NCBI RefSeq assembly: GCF_901827205.1
Contig: NZ_LR594675.1
Coordinates: 5,884,001 to 5,948,000 of the forward strand
Direction of reading: 5' to 3'
DNA: 64,000 nt
Source: Variovorax sp. PBS-H4
GTDB lineage: Bacteria; Pseudomonadota; Gammaproteobacteria; Burkholderiales; Burkholderiaceae_C
Shown here piece after piece: positions 1-8,684 of the stretch (positions are counted from its first letter, which is position 1; every line of letters starts with the position of its first letter). The translations under genes were made by a program, and so were the position numbers. The notes under the pieces are model-generated. The model had not been told where the DNA came from, did no database searches, and saw only the letters and a program-made list of their open reading frames with translations.

Positions 1-727
1 CAGCAATCGGCAAGGTGTCGATCAGGAACGTCATGGTTCGCACGGCCCAAAGTACCGCGGCCAACCCGAACAGCCCGTAGAGCGACTCTTCCGGGCGACG
101 CCACCAGATGAAGGCGACGAAGCCGGCCACCAGCAGCGAGACCAGCACGGTGAGCTCGGGCACCGTGCGAACCCAGAAGAGGCGCCGGTTGTGCAGCGGC
201 TGGATTTCGTCCTGCGGCCCGATGCTGATTTGCGGGAACCGCAGCGGATAGTCCCTGGAAGGCGTGGCGCGGATGGCGAGCTCGTTGTAGCCAGGGCGCA
301 GCAACGACGCGGGCAGCAGCGCCGCCTGCGGCCGGTAGGTGCGCGCATGGACCGTTTCGCTGCGCTCCGCCACGCTGCCGATGAGGCTGCCGTTGAGCCA
401 GATCTCGCCGCCGTCGTAGAAGTACGGCACGTAGACGGCCCATTGAACCTGGCGCGCGGGGTCGTCCGGGTAGTCGAAGCCGAGGCGGTACCAGGCGGGC
501 GCGCGCGCCAGCGCCGGGCGCGAATAGCCGGCGTCATCGGGCAAGGTCACCGGCTGCCAGGCGGCGCCTGGCGGCGGCGGCGTCCGCTCCACCGCAGGGG
601 CCGAGAGCACGGCGACGTTGCGCGGCGACTGGAGCGCCGCCGCAGAGCCGCCCGCGATGCCGACCAGGACCAGCAGCAGCAGCGCCAACCCCGCCGCCCG
701 CGCGCAGGGATGGCGCGTGCCGCGCAT
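1..727 (-). CDS. Sensor histidine kinase, N-terminal part (cut by window edge)
   Basis: The visible 242 residues are the sensory half of a membrane protein. A signal-anchor-like hydrophobic stretch at about residues 10-30 is followed by a roughly 150-residue extracytoplasmic domain with a jelly-roll look (IWLNGSLIGS, GYNELAIRAT) as in 7TMR-DISM or galactose-binding-like sensor domains. Membrane segments then begin (ELTVLVSLLVAGFVAFIWW, and one more at the edge). The transmitter domain lies outside the window, so calling it a kinase is inferred from the coupled response regulator: its ATG shares one base with that gene's stop (TGATG). It could be another 7TM-DISM signalling protein. Confidence 0.7.
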   Translation of the reverse strand, partial: MRGTRHPCARAAGLALLLLVLVGIAGGSAAALQSPRNVAVLSAPAVERTPPPPGAAWQPVTLPDDAGYSRPALARAPAWYRLGFDYPDDPARQVQWAVYVPYFYDGGEIWLNGSLIGSVAERSETVHARTYRPQAALLPASLLRPGYNELAIRATPSRDYPLRFPQISIGPQDEIQPLHNRRLFWVRTVPELTVLVSLLVAGFVAFIWWRRPEESLYGLFGLAAVLWAVRTMTFLIDTLPIA

Positions 728-1389
728 CACAGAAGCCCCATCTGGCTCGCTTCGTACACCGCCTCGCCGCGCGAATGCACGGCCAGCTTGCGGTAGATCT
801 TCTTCACATGGGCCACCACCGTGTGCGGCGAGATCCCGGTCAGCTCGCCGATGGTCTCGAAGCTCAGGCCCTTGGCAGCCAGCCGCAGGATCTCGGTCTC
901 GCGCTCCGTGAGCGGCGAAGGCGGCGCCTCCCTGGGCGCTGGCTGCGCGGGCGGCGTCGGCGCAGCACTGATGCGAAAGCGCGCCAGGACGCGCCGTGCG
1001 ATGCTCGGGCTGATGGGCGAGCCGCCGGCGCGCAGCTCGTGGATGCTGGCCGCGATGTGCCCGGCGCCCGCATCCTTCAACAGGTAGCCGGTGGCGCCGG
1101 CCTCGATCGAGGCCACCACGTGCTGGTCGTCGCCGAACATGGTGACCACCAGCACGTCGCACTGCGGATGCCGGCGCGCCGCGTGGCGGATCACTTCCAC
1201 GCCGTCGATGTCGGGCAGCCCCAGGTCGACCAGCATCACGTCGGGCGGCTGGGCATCCAGCATCGCGATCGCCGCGCGCCCGGTGCCCACCACGCCGGCG
1301 AGGGCGAGGCCCGGGTCGGCGAGCACCGCCTCCGAGAAGCGGCGCATGAACTCGGGTGTGTCTTCGACGATCAGCACGCTGGTGGTCAT
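727..1389 (-). CDS. LuxR/NarL-family response regulator
   Basis: This 220-residue protein has a receiver domain at about residues 1-120 with the acidic pair at 9-10, the phosphoacceptor Asp55 (in MLVDLGLPD) and the conserved Lys in GYLLKDA. A LuxR-type helix-turn-helix starts at LTERETEILRLAAKGLS (about residues 152-215). A Pro/Ala-rich linker joins them. The chosen ATG begins MTTSVLIVED at the normal receiver N terminus; a longer open frame upstream has no domain content. It is coupled to the downstream membrane sensor gene and presumably receives phosphate from it. Targets are not evident. Confidence 0.93.
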   Translation of the reverse strand: MTTSVLIVEDTPEFMRRFSEAVLADPGLALAGVVGTGRAAIAMLDAQPPDVMLVDLGLPDIDGVEVIRHAARRHPQCDVLVVTMFGDDQHVVASIEAGATGYLLKDAGAGHIAASIHELRAGGSPISPSIARRVLARFRISAAPTPPAQPAPREAPPSPLTERETEILRLAAKGLSFETIGELTGISPHTVVAHVKKIYRKLAVHSRGEAVYEASQMGLL

Positions 1390-1507
1390 GGCAGCCCCTG
1401 TTGCGATGCGGCAATGCGACCGGGGGATTTTCCCACCGCGCCCGCGCCCGGCCATAGCGCAAACGCGGTACGGGACGCATGGGATACTGGCCGGCGATTC
1501 CCCCGAC

Positions 1508-2752
1508 ATGAACGACCTTTCCCTTTTCCTGCCCTGCGCCGCCGGCGTGGAGGACTTCCTGGCCCAGGAGGTGCACGCGCTGACCGGCCGCGCCGGCGAT
1601 GAGCTCCTGGTCCTGCGCGGCGGCGTGCGCGTGCGCGCCGACTGGCGCGAAGCCCTGAAGCTCAACCTGCACTGCCGCCTCGCCCAACGCGTGCTGATCG
1701 AGCTGGCCCACGCGCCCTATCGGGACGAGCACGATCTCTACGACATCGCAGGCGGCGTGGCCTGGGAGCTCTGGTTCACGCCGAAGAACACTTTCAAGAT
1801 CGAGACCACGGCCCAGCACAGTCCGCTCAAGAGCCTCAACTTCGCGACCTTGCGCATCAAGGACGCCATCGCCGACCGCTTCCGCGCCAAGGCCAACGGC
1901 GTGCGCCCCAGCATCGAGACCCAGTGGCCCGACGCGCGCGTCTTCGCGCACCTGGACGCGGAGCACTGCACGCTTTACATCGATAGTTCCGGCGAGCCGC
2001 TCTTCAAGCGCGGCTGGCGCCAGGACAAGGGCGACGCGCCGCTGAAGGAGACGCTGGCTGCGGCCATGCTGGCCGCCAGCGGCTGGTGGAACCCCGAGCG
2101 CGGCGAGGTCTCGCAGGTACCGCTGTACGACCCGTGCTGCGGCAGCGGCACCATCGCCATCGAGGCCGCGCAGCTGGCGTTGGGCATTGCGCCAGGGGCC
2201 CAGCGGCGCTTCGGCTTCGAGAAGCTGCTGCCCTTCCAGGCGCATGTGTGGCAGGGTCTCAAGGCCGAGGCACAGGCCGCGGTGAAGGAGGCGCTGCCGC
2301 TGCCCATCTTCGGCTCCGACGTGTCGCACCGCATGGTCGACTTCGCCGAACGCAATGCCGAGCGCGCGGGCGTGGCCGGTGCCGTGCAGCTGCGCGGCGG
2401 CGACGCACTGCAGCGCATGCCGCCGGCCGAGTCCGGCGTGATCGTGCTCAACCCGCCCTATGGCGAGCGCATCGAGGTCGCCGGCGTGGCGCGCGAGGGC
2501 CGCGGCAACCGCGGAAGCCGTGAAGAGGCCCAGACCGAGGACGGCGGCGAGTTCTTCGTGCAGCTCGCCAGTCACTGGAAGAAACACTACGCCGGCTGGA
2601 CCGCCTGGGTGCTCACGCCCGACCTGCAGTTGCCCAAGCGCATGCGGCTCAAGGAGTCGCGCCGGGTGCCGATGTGGAACGGGCCGATCGAGTGCCGGCT
2701 GTTCCGCTTCGACATGGTCGCGGGCTCCGCGCGCAGCAGGACGGTTGCATAA
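1508..2752 (+). CDS. THUMP-domain 23S rRNA guanine-N2 methyltransferase (RlmL-type)
   Basis: A 414-residue S-adenosylmethionine-dependent RNA methyltransferase. A THUMP RNA-binding domain lies at about residues 45-150. A Rossmann domain follows with the SAM motif DPCCGSGTIAIEA from Asp208 and the catalytic-type NPPYGE motif from Asn315. Size and order match the single-domain relatives of the m2G2445 half of E. coli RlmKL; the RlmK half is absent. The start MNDLSLFLPC gives the standard N terminus, and the longer upstream frame is antisense to the divergent regulator. The 118-base gap to that regulator must hold both promoters. Confidence 0.9.
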   Translation: MNDLSLFLPCAAGVEDFLAQEVHALTGRAGDELLVLRGGVRVRADWREALKLNLHCRLAQRVLIELAHAPYRDEHDLYDIAGGVAWELWFTPKNTFKIETTAQHSPLKSLNFATLRIKDAIADRFRAKANGVRPSIETQWPDARVFAHLDAEHCTLYIDSSGEPLFKRGWRQDKGDAPLKETLAAAMLAASGWWNPERGEVSQVPLYDPCCGSGTIAIEAAQLALGIAPGAQRRFGFEKLLPFQAHVWQGLKAEAQAAVKEALPLPIFGSDVSHRMVDFAERNAERAGVAGAVQLRGGDALQRMPPAESGVIVLNPPYGERIEVAGVAREGRGNRGSREEAQTEDGGEFFVQLASHWKKHYAGWTAWVLTPDLQLPKRMRLKESRRVPMWNGPIECRLFRFDMVAGSARSRTVA

Positions 2753-3323
2753 AGCACACAGAGCGCAAGGAGAACGCGCCCCCCGGTTGACCCTGCCATG
2801 TTGCCTTGCAACAATCTCGCATCTTCATTTCGGAGCCTCGTGCGTGGACAGTGCCAGTCGAATCAGCGATGTGACGCGAACCCCGTCGTTTGCGGCATCT
2901 TCGGCACCCCAGTAGCGCAGCTCCCATGCGCTGCACGCCGAATCCGCCGCAGCGCAAAGCCTGTTACCCGCAGGCGCTTCTTCTTTCCCAGGTCCGCCTC
3001 GCCTCGCTGATGCATGCAGCCGTTGGTGCGCAGCCGCGCACTGCATGGCCGCAGTTGCCTGGATCGTCTTCCCGCGGGCTCTTCACTGCGAAGGAGCCTT
3101 GTCATGTGCCCACGGACGAACGCCAATCCGCCCGCTCACACGAGTGATCGGGTGACTTCATCGCCTGGCCCGGCCGAAAAGGAAAGCCCGCTGGACCAAG
3201 CCCAGTCGCTGGACCGGACCGGCCTGTGGCCCTGCCGGCGCATCCGCAACTTCCTGCTTGCGCAGCAACCCGCGCGCGCGCAGCGCTGAAGGTGCCGAGG
3301 GCGCAGTGAACGGAGCAACGGCC
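2753..3323. other. 571-base stretch, mostly without recognisable genes
   Basis: Apart from one short frame with a good ribosome binding site (3104-3289), I recognise no coding region, RNA or repeat here. The base composition is somewhat less extreme than in the flanking genes. No convincing terminator hairpin follows the methyltransferase gene. Confidence 0.5.
3104..3289 (+). CDS. Possible small protein, 61 residues, unknown
   Basis: The frame starts with an ATG eight bases after a perfect AAGGAG ribosome binding site (3091-3096). The product is polar and probably disordered in its first 40 residues (rich in Pro, Ser, Asp, Thr). It ends in a basic, slightly hydrophobic tail (PCRRIRNFLLAQQPARAQR). 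I recognise no family. The ribosome binding site and lack of a competing gene on the other strand support it; the short length means chance cannot be excluded. Confidence 0.35.
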   Translation: MCPRTNANPPAHTSDRVTSSPGPAEKESPLDQAQSLDRTGLWPCRRIRNFLLAQQPARAQR

Positions 3324-3902
3324 TCAGAGATCGATACGGTATCGCCACTCGGGCGTGCCGCCCAGCTCAGGCATCTTGATGAACTTCTCGACGAGGACGC
3401 CGCCGTTGGTGCAGATCACCCGCTGCGATGCCAGGTTCTCGGGACTGGTGGTGATCTCGACATAGCCCAACCCTTCGGCGCGGGCGTCGCGCAGTATCGA
3501 CCCGAGCGCTCGAGTGGCGTGGCCCCGGCCACTCTTCCATGGCACCACGGCGTACCCGATGTGGCCCAGGCAGTACGCAGGCAAGGCGTTGCTGCCGCGC
3601 TGCCAGCGCAAGGAAATGCTGCCGCAGAACTCGCCGTCCCAGATCCAGCGCCGATAGCCGGGCAATCGGGGCACGACGGTACCGTCCGGCAGCGCGACCG
3701 GCAGCCCGGTGGCTTCGCGGTCGACCATCCCTGCGAGAAAGCGCGCGGGGTCGGCCCTGATCCGCGCCAGCTCCTCGAATCCCGCTGCGGGCACCAGGTT
3801 GTTGGGCGACCAGCCGCGCTCGAGCGCCGCAACATAGCTGGAAAGATATTTGCGCGCGGGCCAGACCAGTTCGCTGGCCGCGCAGTCATCGGGATGAGGC
3901 AT
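3324..3902 (-). CDS. GNAT-family N-acetyltransferase
   Basis: A 192-residue acetyl-CoA-dependent acyltransferase. The GNAT core occupies about residues 60-180. The acetyl-CoA binding loop reads VVPWKSGRGHATRALG and is followed by the helix ILRDARAEG. The strand CGSISLRW precedes it, and a late strand region (VEITTSPENLASQRV) matches motif B with the common Asn-x-x-Ser. The length and the extended N-terminal helix resemble the less studied acetyltransferases that modify small molecules or proteins; the substrate cannot be told from sequence. It stands alone, convergent with nothing nearby. Confidence 0.85.
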   Translation of the reverse strand: MPHPDDCAASELVWPARKYLSSYVAALERGWSPNNLVPAAGFEELARIRADPARFLAGMVDREATGLPVALPDGTVVPRLPGYRRWIWDGEFCGSISLRWQRGSNALPAYCLGHIGYAVVPWKSGRGHATRALGSILRDARAEGLGYVEITTSPENLASQRVICTNGGVLVEKFIKMPELGGTPEWRYRIDL

Positions 3903-3961
3903 GTTGTGAGTACTTCGCTTGCGCCGACCTCGACGCCGTCGCAGCGCAGCATGCCACGGCC

Positions 3962-4390
3962 TCAGCTCTGGATGTAGTTGCGCAGCTGCTCGATGGTCTC
4001 TTCGTGGTCCGCAATGATGTCGTCCATCAGGTCGCGGATGGAGATCATGCCGGCCACCCGGTCACCGTCCACCACCGGCAGGTGGCGGATGCGCTTCTGG
4101 CTCATCAGTGCCATGCACTCGCGCGTGCGGGTGGAAGGCGTCACCGTCAGCACATCGGGCGTCATCAGCTCGGCCACCAGCACCTCCTTTGAATTGCGCC
4201 CCTGCAGCGCGACCTTGCGCGTGTAGTCGCGCTCGGAGATCACGCCGACCAGCTTGTCGTGCGTCATGACCATCAGCGCGCCGACCTCGTGCCGGGCCAG
4301 TGCCTCCAGCGCGTCGAACATGGTGGCGCCCGGTTCGATGCGCCAGACGGCCGAGTTGCGGCGCTTGAGCAGTTCGGAGACGGGTTTCAT
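3962..4390 (-). CDS. Two-CBS-domain protein
   Basis: A 142-residue soluble protein made of two CBS domains (about residues 8-68 and 75-135). The first has VGALMVMTHDKLVGVISERDYTRKV and the second has IRHLPVVDGDRVAGMISIRDL, the usual adenosyl-nucleotide-binding pattern. Stand-alone CBS pairs sense adenine nucleotides and regulate partner proteins, and none is adjacent. The MKPVSELL start is preferred; a longer reading begins 15 codons upstream. Family assignment is secure; partner and role are unknown. Confidence 0.9.
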   Translation of the reverse strand: MKPVSELLKRRNSAVWRIEPGATMFDALEALARHEVGALMVMTHDKLVGVISERDYTRKVALQGRNSKEVLVAELMTPDVLTVTPSTRTRECMALMSQKRIRHLPVVDGDRVAGMISIRDLMDDIIADHEETIEQLRNYIQS

Positions 4391-4623
4391 GGGGTCGCAG
4401 CTCCCGAAGAGGGTTGGATCACCGCAGCCCATGCAAGGGCCGCGCCAGCGCCCATCGTAGACGCTGCGCGCGACATCCGGGATGCAATGCACGGCGCGCG
4501 AGCGGGGGCATCGGCACGAATGTCGCGGCCGACGGTCTAGCCGGTTCGAGGGATGGACACCCGCCGGTGCACGCAGCACCATGCGTCGCGCGGCGGACAC
4601 CCATCGCCGCCCGAGGAGCTGCG

Positions 4624-7509
4624 ATGCACATCCTGATGAGCAAGGGAAGCGCCGGAGAAGACGTCGATCGGCTGCGCTCTGCGCTCGCCAAGGCCCTTGG
4701 CGAGGACGCGAAGCTGTTCCCCTCGCTACAAGCCTCCGGCACGCCGATCGACGAAGACTTCGATGCCGCGATCCGCCGCTGGCAGGCCGGCGTCGGCCTG
4801 ATCGGCGACGGTGTGGTCGGCCCACGCTGCCAGCTGCTGCTGGACCTGCTCGCGATCGACACCAGCAAGTTCGAGCTCACGCTCAACGTCGGCCACGTGA
4901 GCCGGCTGTTTCCCGCCACCAAGCCGGCCAACATCGCGCGCTACCTGCCCTACATCGAGGCCGCGCTCGGCGTGGCGGAGCTGACGGACCGCGCGATGAT
5001 CCTGTGCGCCCTGGGCACGATCCGCGCCGAAACCGAGGGCTTCGTGCCTATCGCGGAGGGGCAGTCCAAGTTCAACACGCCGCCGGGCGGCGCGCCCTTC
5101 AGCCTGTACGACACGCGCGCCGCGCTGGGCAACAGCCGGCCCGGCGACGGCGAGCGCTACCGCGGCCGCGGCTTCGTGCAGCTGACCGGGAAGGACAACT
5201 ACACCCGCTACGGCCAGCGCATCGGCGTTCCGCTCGACGCCGTGCCGGACCGCGCCAACGCCCCGGAGGTCGCGGCGGTGCTGCTCGCGCTCTACCTCTC
5301 GGACAAGGCGAGCAAGGCCCGCCAGGCGATCAGCAGCGGCGACTTCGCGCAGGCGCGCCGGCTGGTCAACGGCGGCGCGCATGGCCTGGACCGCTTCAAG
5401 GACGTGTTCGAGCGCGCTGCTGTGGTGTGGCCCGCACCGCGTGTCGGTGTGGGCGCCGCCCGTCGCGCAGCCGCCGCTTCCGGCGGTGAGGCAGCGGCTT
5501 CGCGCCGCTCCACGGTCTCCCGCACCCGCAGGGACGCAGCCGACCTGCGCGACCGGCTGTTTATGCCGAGCGCGATCAGCCTGCCCGACGACTTTCCGCC
5601 AGCCGAGGAGGTGCGCCAGTACCTGCCGGCCTACGCGCGAGCCGGCCTGATCCTGGACCAGGGCCGCGAAGGCGCCTGTACCGGCTTCGGCCTCAGCTGC
5701 GTCATCAACTACCTGCGCTGGGTCAAGTCGGGCCTGCCGCGGAAGATGGAATCCGTGAGCCCGCGGATGCTCTACACCCTGGCGCGCCGGCACGACGAGT
5801 ACGAAGGCGAGAACTACGAGGGCTCGAGCTGCCGCGGGGCGCTCAAGGGTTGGTTCAATCACGGCGTCTGCCTGGAAACGGACTGGCCGTACCTGCCCGA
5901 GAAGGCAAACCCCGCCAAGTACGGCTTCGCGACGCGGGCAGCGCAGAACACGGTGGGCATCTACTACCGCATCGACACCGGCTCCATCACCGACGTGCAG
6001 GCCGCCATCGCGCAGCACCGCGCGGTGTTCGTGTCCGCCTTCACTCACGCCGGGTGGGACGCCGTCCCGACCGCGGCCGCGCCCAAGCGACATGCCGATC
6101 TGCCGCTCATTGCCTTCGACGGCCGCCGCTCCGAGACGGGCGGCCACGCCTTCGCACTGATCGGCTTCAATGCGCAGGGCTTCATCGTGCAGAACTCCTG
6201 GGGCAAGGGTTGGGGCGCGGGCGGCTTCGCGGTACTGGGCTACCTCGACTGGCTGGCCCACGCCATGGACGCCTGGGTGGTCTCGCTGGGCGTGCCCGGT
6301 GTGATTGCCGGCCAACTGGCCGCCGGCGGCAGCGGCGCCGCGGGCCTGACCAGCGCCGACCGCAGCAAGTGGTGGGACACCGGCATGGCCTACAGGCACA
6401 GCGTGGTGCTTGGCAACGACGGCCGCGTGAGCCGCTACCTCACCGAGGACGAGCCGCCGCGCAAGCTGCAGCAGCAGGCGTGCGTCCTGCCCGACGACTG
6501 GTTCCGCAAGCAGGCGGCGGCGCGCAAGCGGCTGGTGCTCTACGTGCACGGCGGCCTCAACGATGAGGACGAGGCGATCAAGCGCGCCAGCGCCATGGGC
6601 CGCTACTTCACCGGCAACGGCTGCTACCCCCTGTTCCTGGTCTGGAAGACGGGCTTTCTGGAATCGGTGACCGACGTGATCGCCGACGCTTTCAGGCGCG
6701 AGCCGGCCCGCGCCGGTTTCGGCGAATGGTTCAGCGAGCAGACCGATTTGTTGATCGAGAAGACCGTCGGCCGCCCGGCGGCGCGCCCGCTGTGGAGCGA
6801 GATGAAGGAAAACGCCGGCCTGGCCTTTGCCGAGCGGCGCGGCGGCGACCTGCTGCTGGACGCGATGCAGGCCCTCTGCGCAAACTGGGGCGAGCAATTC
6901 GAGCTGCACCTGATCGGCCATTCGGCGGGATCGATCGCCATCGGCCACCTGCTCGCTGCGCTGGCGGCTCGCAAGCGCGCCGGCCGCGATGGCGGCTTGA
7001 GCGGGCGCGTGGCCTCGATCAACCTTCATGCACCGGCCTGCTCGGTCTCCTTTGCGAACCGTCACTACGGCGGCGACGCGGCCGTGATGGAGCGCCTGCA
7101 CATGGAGGTGCTCACCGACGAGATCGAGCGTCGGGACACCGTGGGGCCGATTTACCGCAAGTCGCTGCTGTACCTCGTCTCCAACGCGTTGGAGGCCGAC
7201 CTGCACACGCCGATCCTCGGCCTGGACCGCGTCAACGACGAAGGCGACTCGGGCTGGGACGGCTCCTCCGACACCGGCGAGGCACTGGCGCTGTGGCGCC
7301 AAGCCGCCAAGGCCTCCAAGCTGGAGGCCCGCACCCATCGCATCGAGGGGCCGCGCATCGAGGTGGCGCTCGGTGCCGACGGACAGCCGCTGCTGCAGGC
7401 GGCGACGCATGGCGGGTTCGACAACGACATCGGGCTGATGACGCGGACGCTGGAGCGCATTACCGGCGGCGAGCTGGCGCTGCCGGTAGAGGATCTGCGG
7501 GGGTTTTAA
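4624..7509 (+). CDS. Four-domain fusion: peptidoglycan-binding, GH19, papain-like peptidase, alpha/beta hydrolase
   Basis: A 961-residue protein with four enzyme-like modules in a row. Residues 1-75 look like a PG_binding_1 domain. Residues 90-275 match GH19 chitinase/lysozyme enzymes, with ETEGF at 136-140 and RGRGFVQLTGKDNY at 180-193. A basic linker (about 280-325) leads to a C1 papain-like peptidase with Gln346, Cys352, His508 and Asn524 in the expected motifs (LDQGREGACTGF, GGHAFALIGF, QNSWGKGWG). Residues 590-870 carry an alpha/beta hydrolase with YVHGGLN at 640 and nucleophile Ser767 in GHSAGS. There is no signal peptide or membrane segment. AGGAG precedes the ATG at good spacing. A cell-wall-attacking secreted toxin or lysis protein is my inference. 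Confidence 0.85.
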   Translation: MHILMSKGSAGEDVDRLRSALAKALGEDAKLFPSLQASGTPIDEDFDAAIRRWQAGVGLIGDGVVGPRCQLLLDLLAIDTSKFELTLNVGHVSRLFPATKPANIARYLPYIEAALGVAELTDRAMILCALGTIRAETEGFVPIAEGQSKFNTPPGGAPFSLYDTRAALGNSRPGDGERYRGRGFVQLTGKDNYTRYGQRIGVPLDAVPDRANAPEVAAVLLALYLSDKASKARQAISSGDFAQARRLVNGGAHGLDRFKDVFERAAVVWPAPRVGVGAARRAAAASGGEAAASRRSTVSRTRRDAADLRDRLFMPSAISLPDDFPPAEEVRQYLPAYARAGLILDQGREGACTGFGLSCVINYLRWVKSGLPRKMESVSPRMLYTLARRHDEYEGENYEGSSCRGALKGWFNHGVCLETDWPYLPEKANPAKYGFATRAAQNTVGIYYRIDTGSITDVQAAIAQHRAVFVSAFTHAGWDAVPTAAAPKRHADLPLIAFDGRRSETGGHAFALIGFNAQGFIVQNSWGKGWGAGGFAVLGYLDWLAHAMDAWVVSLGVPGVIAGQLAAGGSGAAGLTSADRSKWWDTGMAYRHSVVLGNDGRVSRYLTEDEPPRKLQQQACVLPDDWFRKQAAARKRLVLYVHGGLNDEDEAIKRASAMGRYFTGNGCYPLFLVWKTGFLESVTDVIADAFRREPARAGFGEWFSEQTDLLIEKTVGRPAARPLWSEMKENAGLAFAERRGGDLLLDAMQALCANWGEQFELHLIGHSAGSIAIGHLLAALAARKRAGRDGGLSGRVASINLHAPACSVSFANRHYGGDAAVMERLHMEVLTDEIERRDTVGPIYRKSLLYLVSNALEADLHTPILGLDRVNDEGDSGWDGSSDTGEALALWRQAAKASKLEARTHRIEGPRIEVALGADGQPLLQAATHGGFDNDIGLMTRTLERITGGELALPVEDLRGF

Positions 7510-7734
7510 GTGGCGGCGGGCGGGGGGAGAAGAGTTGATGCGGCATGGCGCGATACCGCCCCCGACGAGGAACGGTTCGATCTTCATGGCCAAACTCCGT
7601 TGTAATTGAGCACTGCTTTGAAATCGTCCGCAAAGTGCGTCGCACCTGTCCTGAGGCCGGATCAAGCAACCAGCATCCCGTGTGCGGGCGAAATTACTGT
7701 TGACCTGCGCTGTCCGATTTGCAGCAGTATCTGA

Positions 7735-7923
7735 AACTTTGAGAGACTTGGTGAGCCTTCTTCTCTCTTAAGACATATCCAAGCGGTCGAACTCTCTCGC
7801 AAAAGCTTCAAGGCACTCACCGACGTTCAAGTGATATTTTCAGAGAGCCGTAGCCGCTGCCAGTTGAAGAAATACCGTATCGGCAAGAACATCGTCGCAT
7901 TGCTAAAACGGCACGCCTCGTAG
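7735..7923 (+). pseudogene. Coding-like frame without start codon, possible remnant
   Basis: Sixty-two sense codons are open between TGA at 7732 and TAG at 7921. The translation looks like a folded C-terminal end, rich in Lys, Arg and hydrophobics, and finishes YRIGKNIVALLKRHAS. There is no ATG; an internal GTG at 7831 would give only 30 residues. I do not recognise the family. It may be the tail of a lost gene or chance. Confidence 0.25.
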
Positions 7924-7980
7924 CTCCGCAACCAGCGCGAGATACATGGCGATCGAAAAACATCGATGTGCGCGATATCA

Positions 7981-8010
7981 ATACGTGCGCTGGCAATACG
8001 TGCGCTGGCA
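7981..8010. repeat. 15-base tandem direct repeat, two copies
   Basis: The unit atacgtgcgctggca occurs twice head to tail at 7981-7995 and 7996-8010. A partial third copy (atgc) follows. It lies in the AT-richer gap upstream of the PIN gene. Confidence 0.8.
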
Positions 8011-8184
8011 ATGCAGCGATTTTTTTATTCACCGGCGAACCTCTCTTTTTTTGGTGTCGCGGACTGTAGTCGAGGCGAGAGCAAACCAAAACTGGTTTTA
8101 TATCGCGCGAATCGTGCGACTCTCCTTTCGGTACATGTCCTGCGGCATCTCCCCGATCGTGAACAGCCGCTAGCATCGCCGCCC

Positions 8185-8586
8185 ATGCGCATCGTCATCG
8201 ACACCAACATCGCCCTCGACCTGCTGGTCTTCGACGATCCGAGTTGCGCGGCGCTGCTCGCCGCGCTTCAAGCCGGGGAACTGCAATGGATTGCCACCCC
8301 TGCGATGCGCGACGAGCTGGCGCGCGTGCTCAGCTATCGGCTGGTCGCCGAGCGCCTGGCGCGCAAAGGCCGCGACGCCGAGCACGTACTCGCTGCTTTC
8401 GATCGGCACGTGCAGCCGATGCAAGAGGTGCCACCCCGCGCGCTGTGTTTGTGCAGCGACCCCGACGACCAGATCTTCGTCGACCTCGCGGTGGCGCAGC
8501 GCGCGCGGTTGCTGAGCAAGGACCGCGCGCTGCTCGAGATGCGCAAGCAGCTTGCGGCGCTTGGCGTCGAGGTCGCCACGCAGTGA
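8185..8586 (+). CDS. PIN-domain protein, putative ribonuclease toxin
   Basis: A 133-residue PIN domain with the first catalytic Asp in MRIVIDTNIALDLLV (Asp6). Further acidic residues lie in MRDELARVL, CSDPDDQIFVDLA and LLSKDRALL. This is the subgroup annotated as putative toxin component of toxin-antitoxin systems (COG1569-like). No antitoxin-like small gene is adjacent upstream or downstream. The start is fixed by the conserved motif at residue 2 onward, although the frame stays open further upstream. Known PIN toxins cut RNA; the target here is unknown, and a solitary copy may be a relic or act with an antitoxin elsewhere. Confidence 0.85.
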   Translation: MRIVIDTNIALDLLVFDDPSCAALLAALQAGELQWIATPAMRDELARVLSYRLVAERLARKGRDAEHVLAAFDRHVQPMQEVPPRALCLCSDPDDQIFVDLAVAQRARLLSKDRALLEMRKQLAALGVEVATQ

Positions 8587-8684
8587 CGCCATGCGCTCGC
8601 CGCAACGCATACCCGAGCCGGACCGCGACGGACCCGCATCAAGATTGGGTGAATGCGCCCTGAGCCGGCGCGCCAGCCTCGCGA

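Larger units (their letters stand above)
7510..8184. other. 675-base AT-richer gap with tandem repeat and possible gene remnant
   Basis: The composition drops well below that of the flanking genes, with runs of A and T around 8010-8050 and 8080-8105. It contains a 15-base direct repeat (7981-8010) and one coding-like frame without a start codon (7735-7923). I see no RNA gene or clear terminator. The drop in GC suggests acquired or decayed DNA between two intact genes. Confidence 0.5.

Noticed and set aside
4726..7665. 979-codon open frame antisense to the four-domain fusion gene
   Set aside because: It is a GC-rich shadow frame. Its translation has no motifs, while the plus strand carries four clear catalytic domains.
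7966..8184. 73-codon N-terminal extension of the PIN protein
   Set aside because: The PIN domain starts at residue 2 of the shorter form, and the extension runs through the repeat and AT-rich gap.
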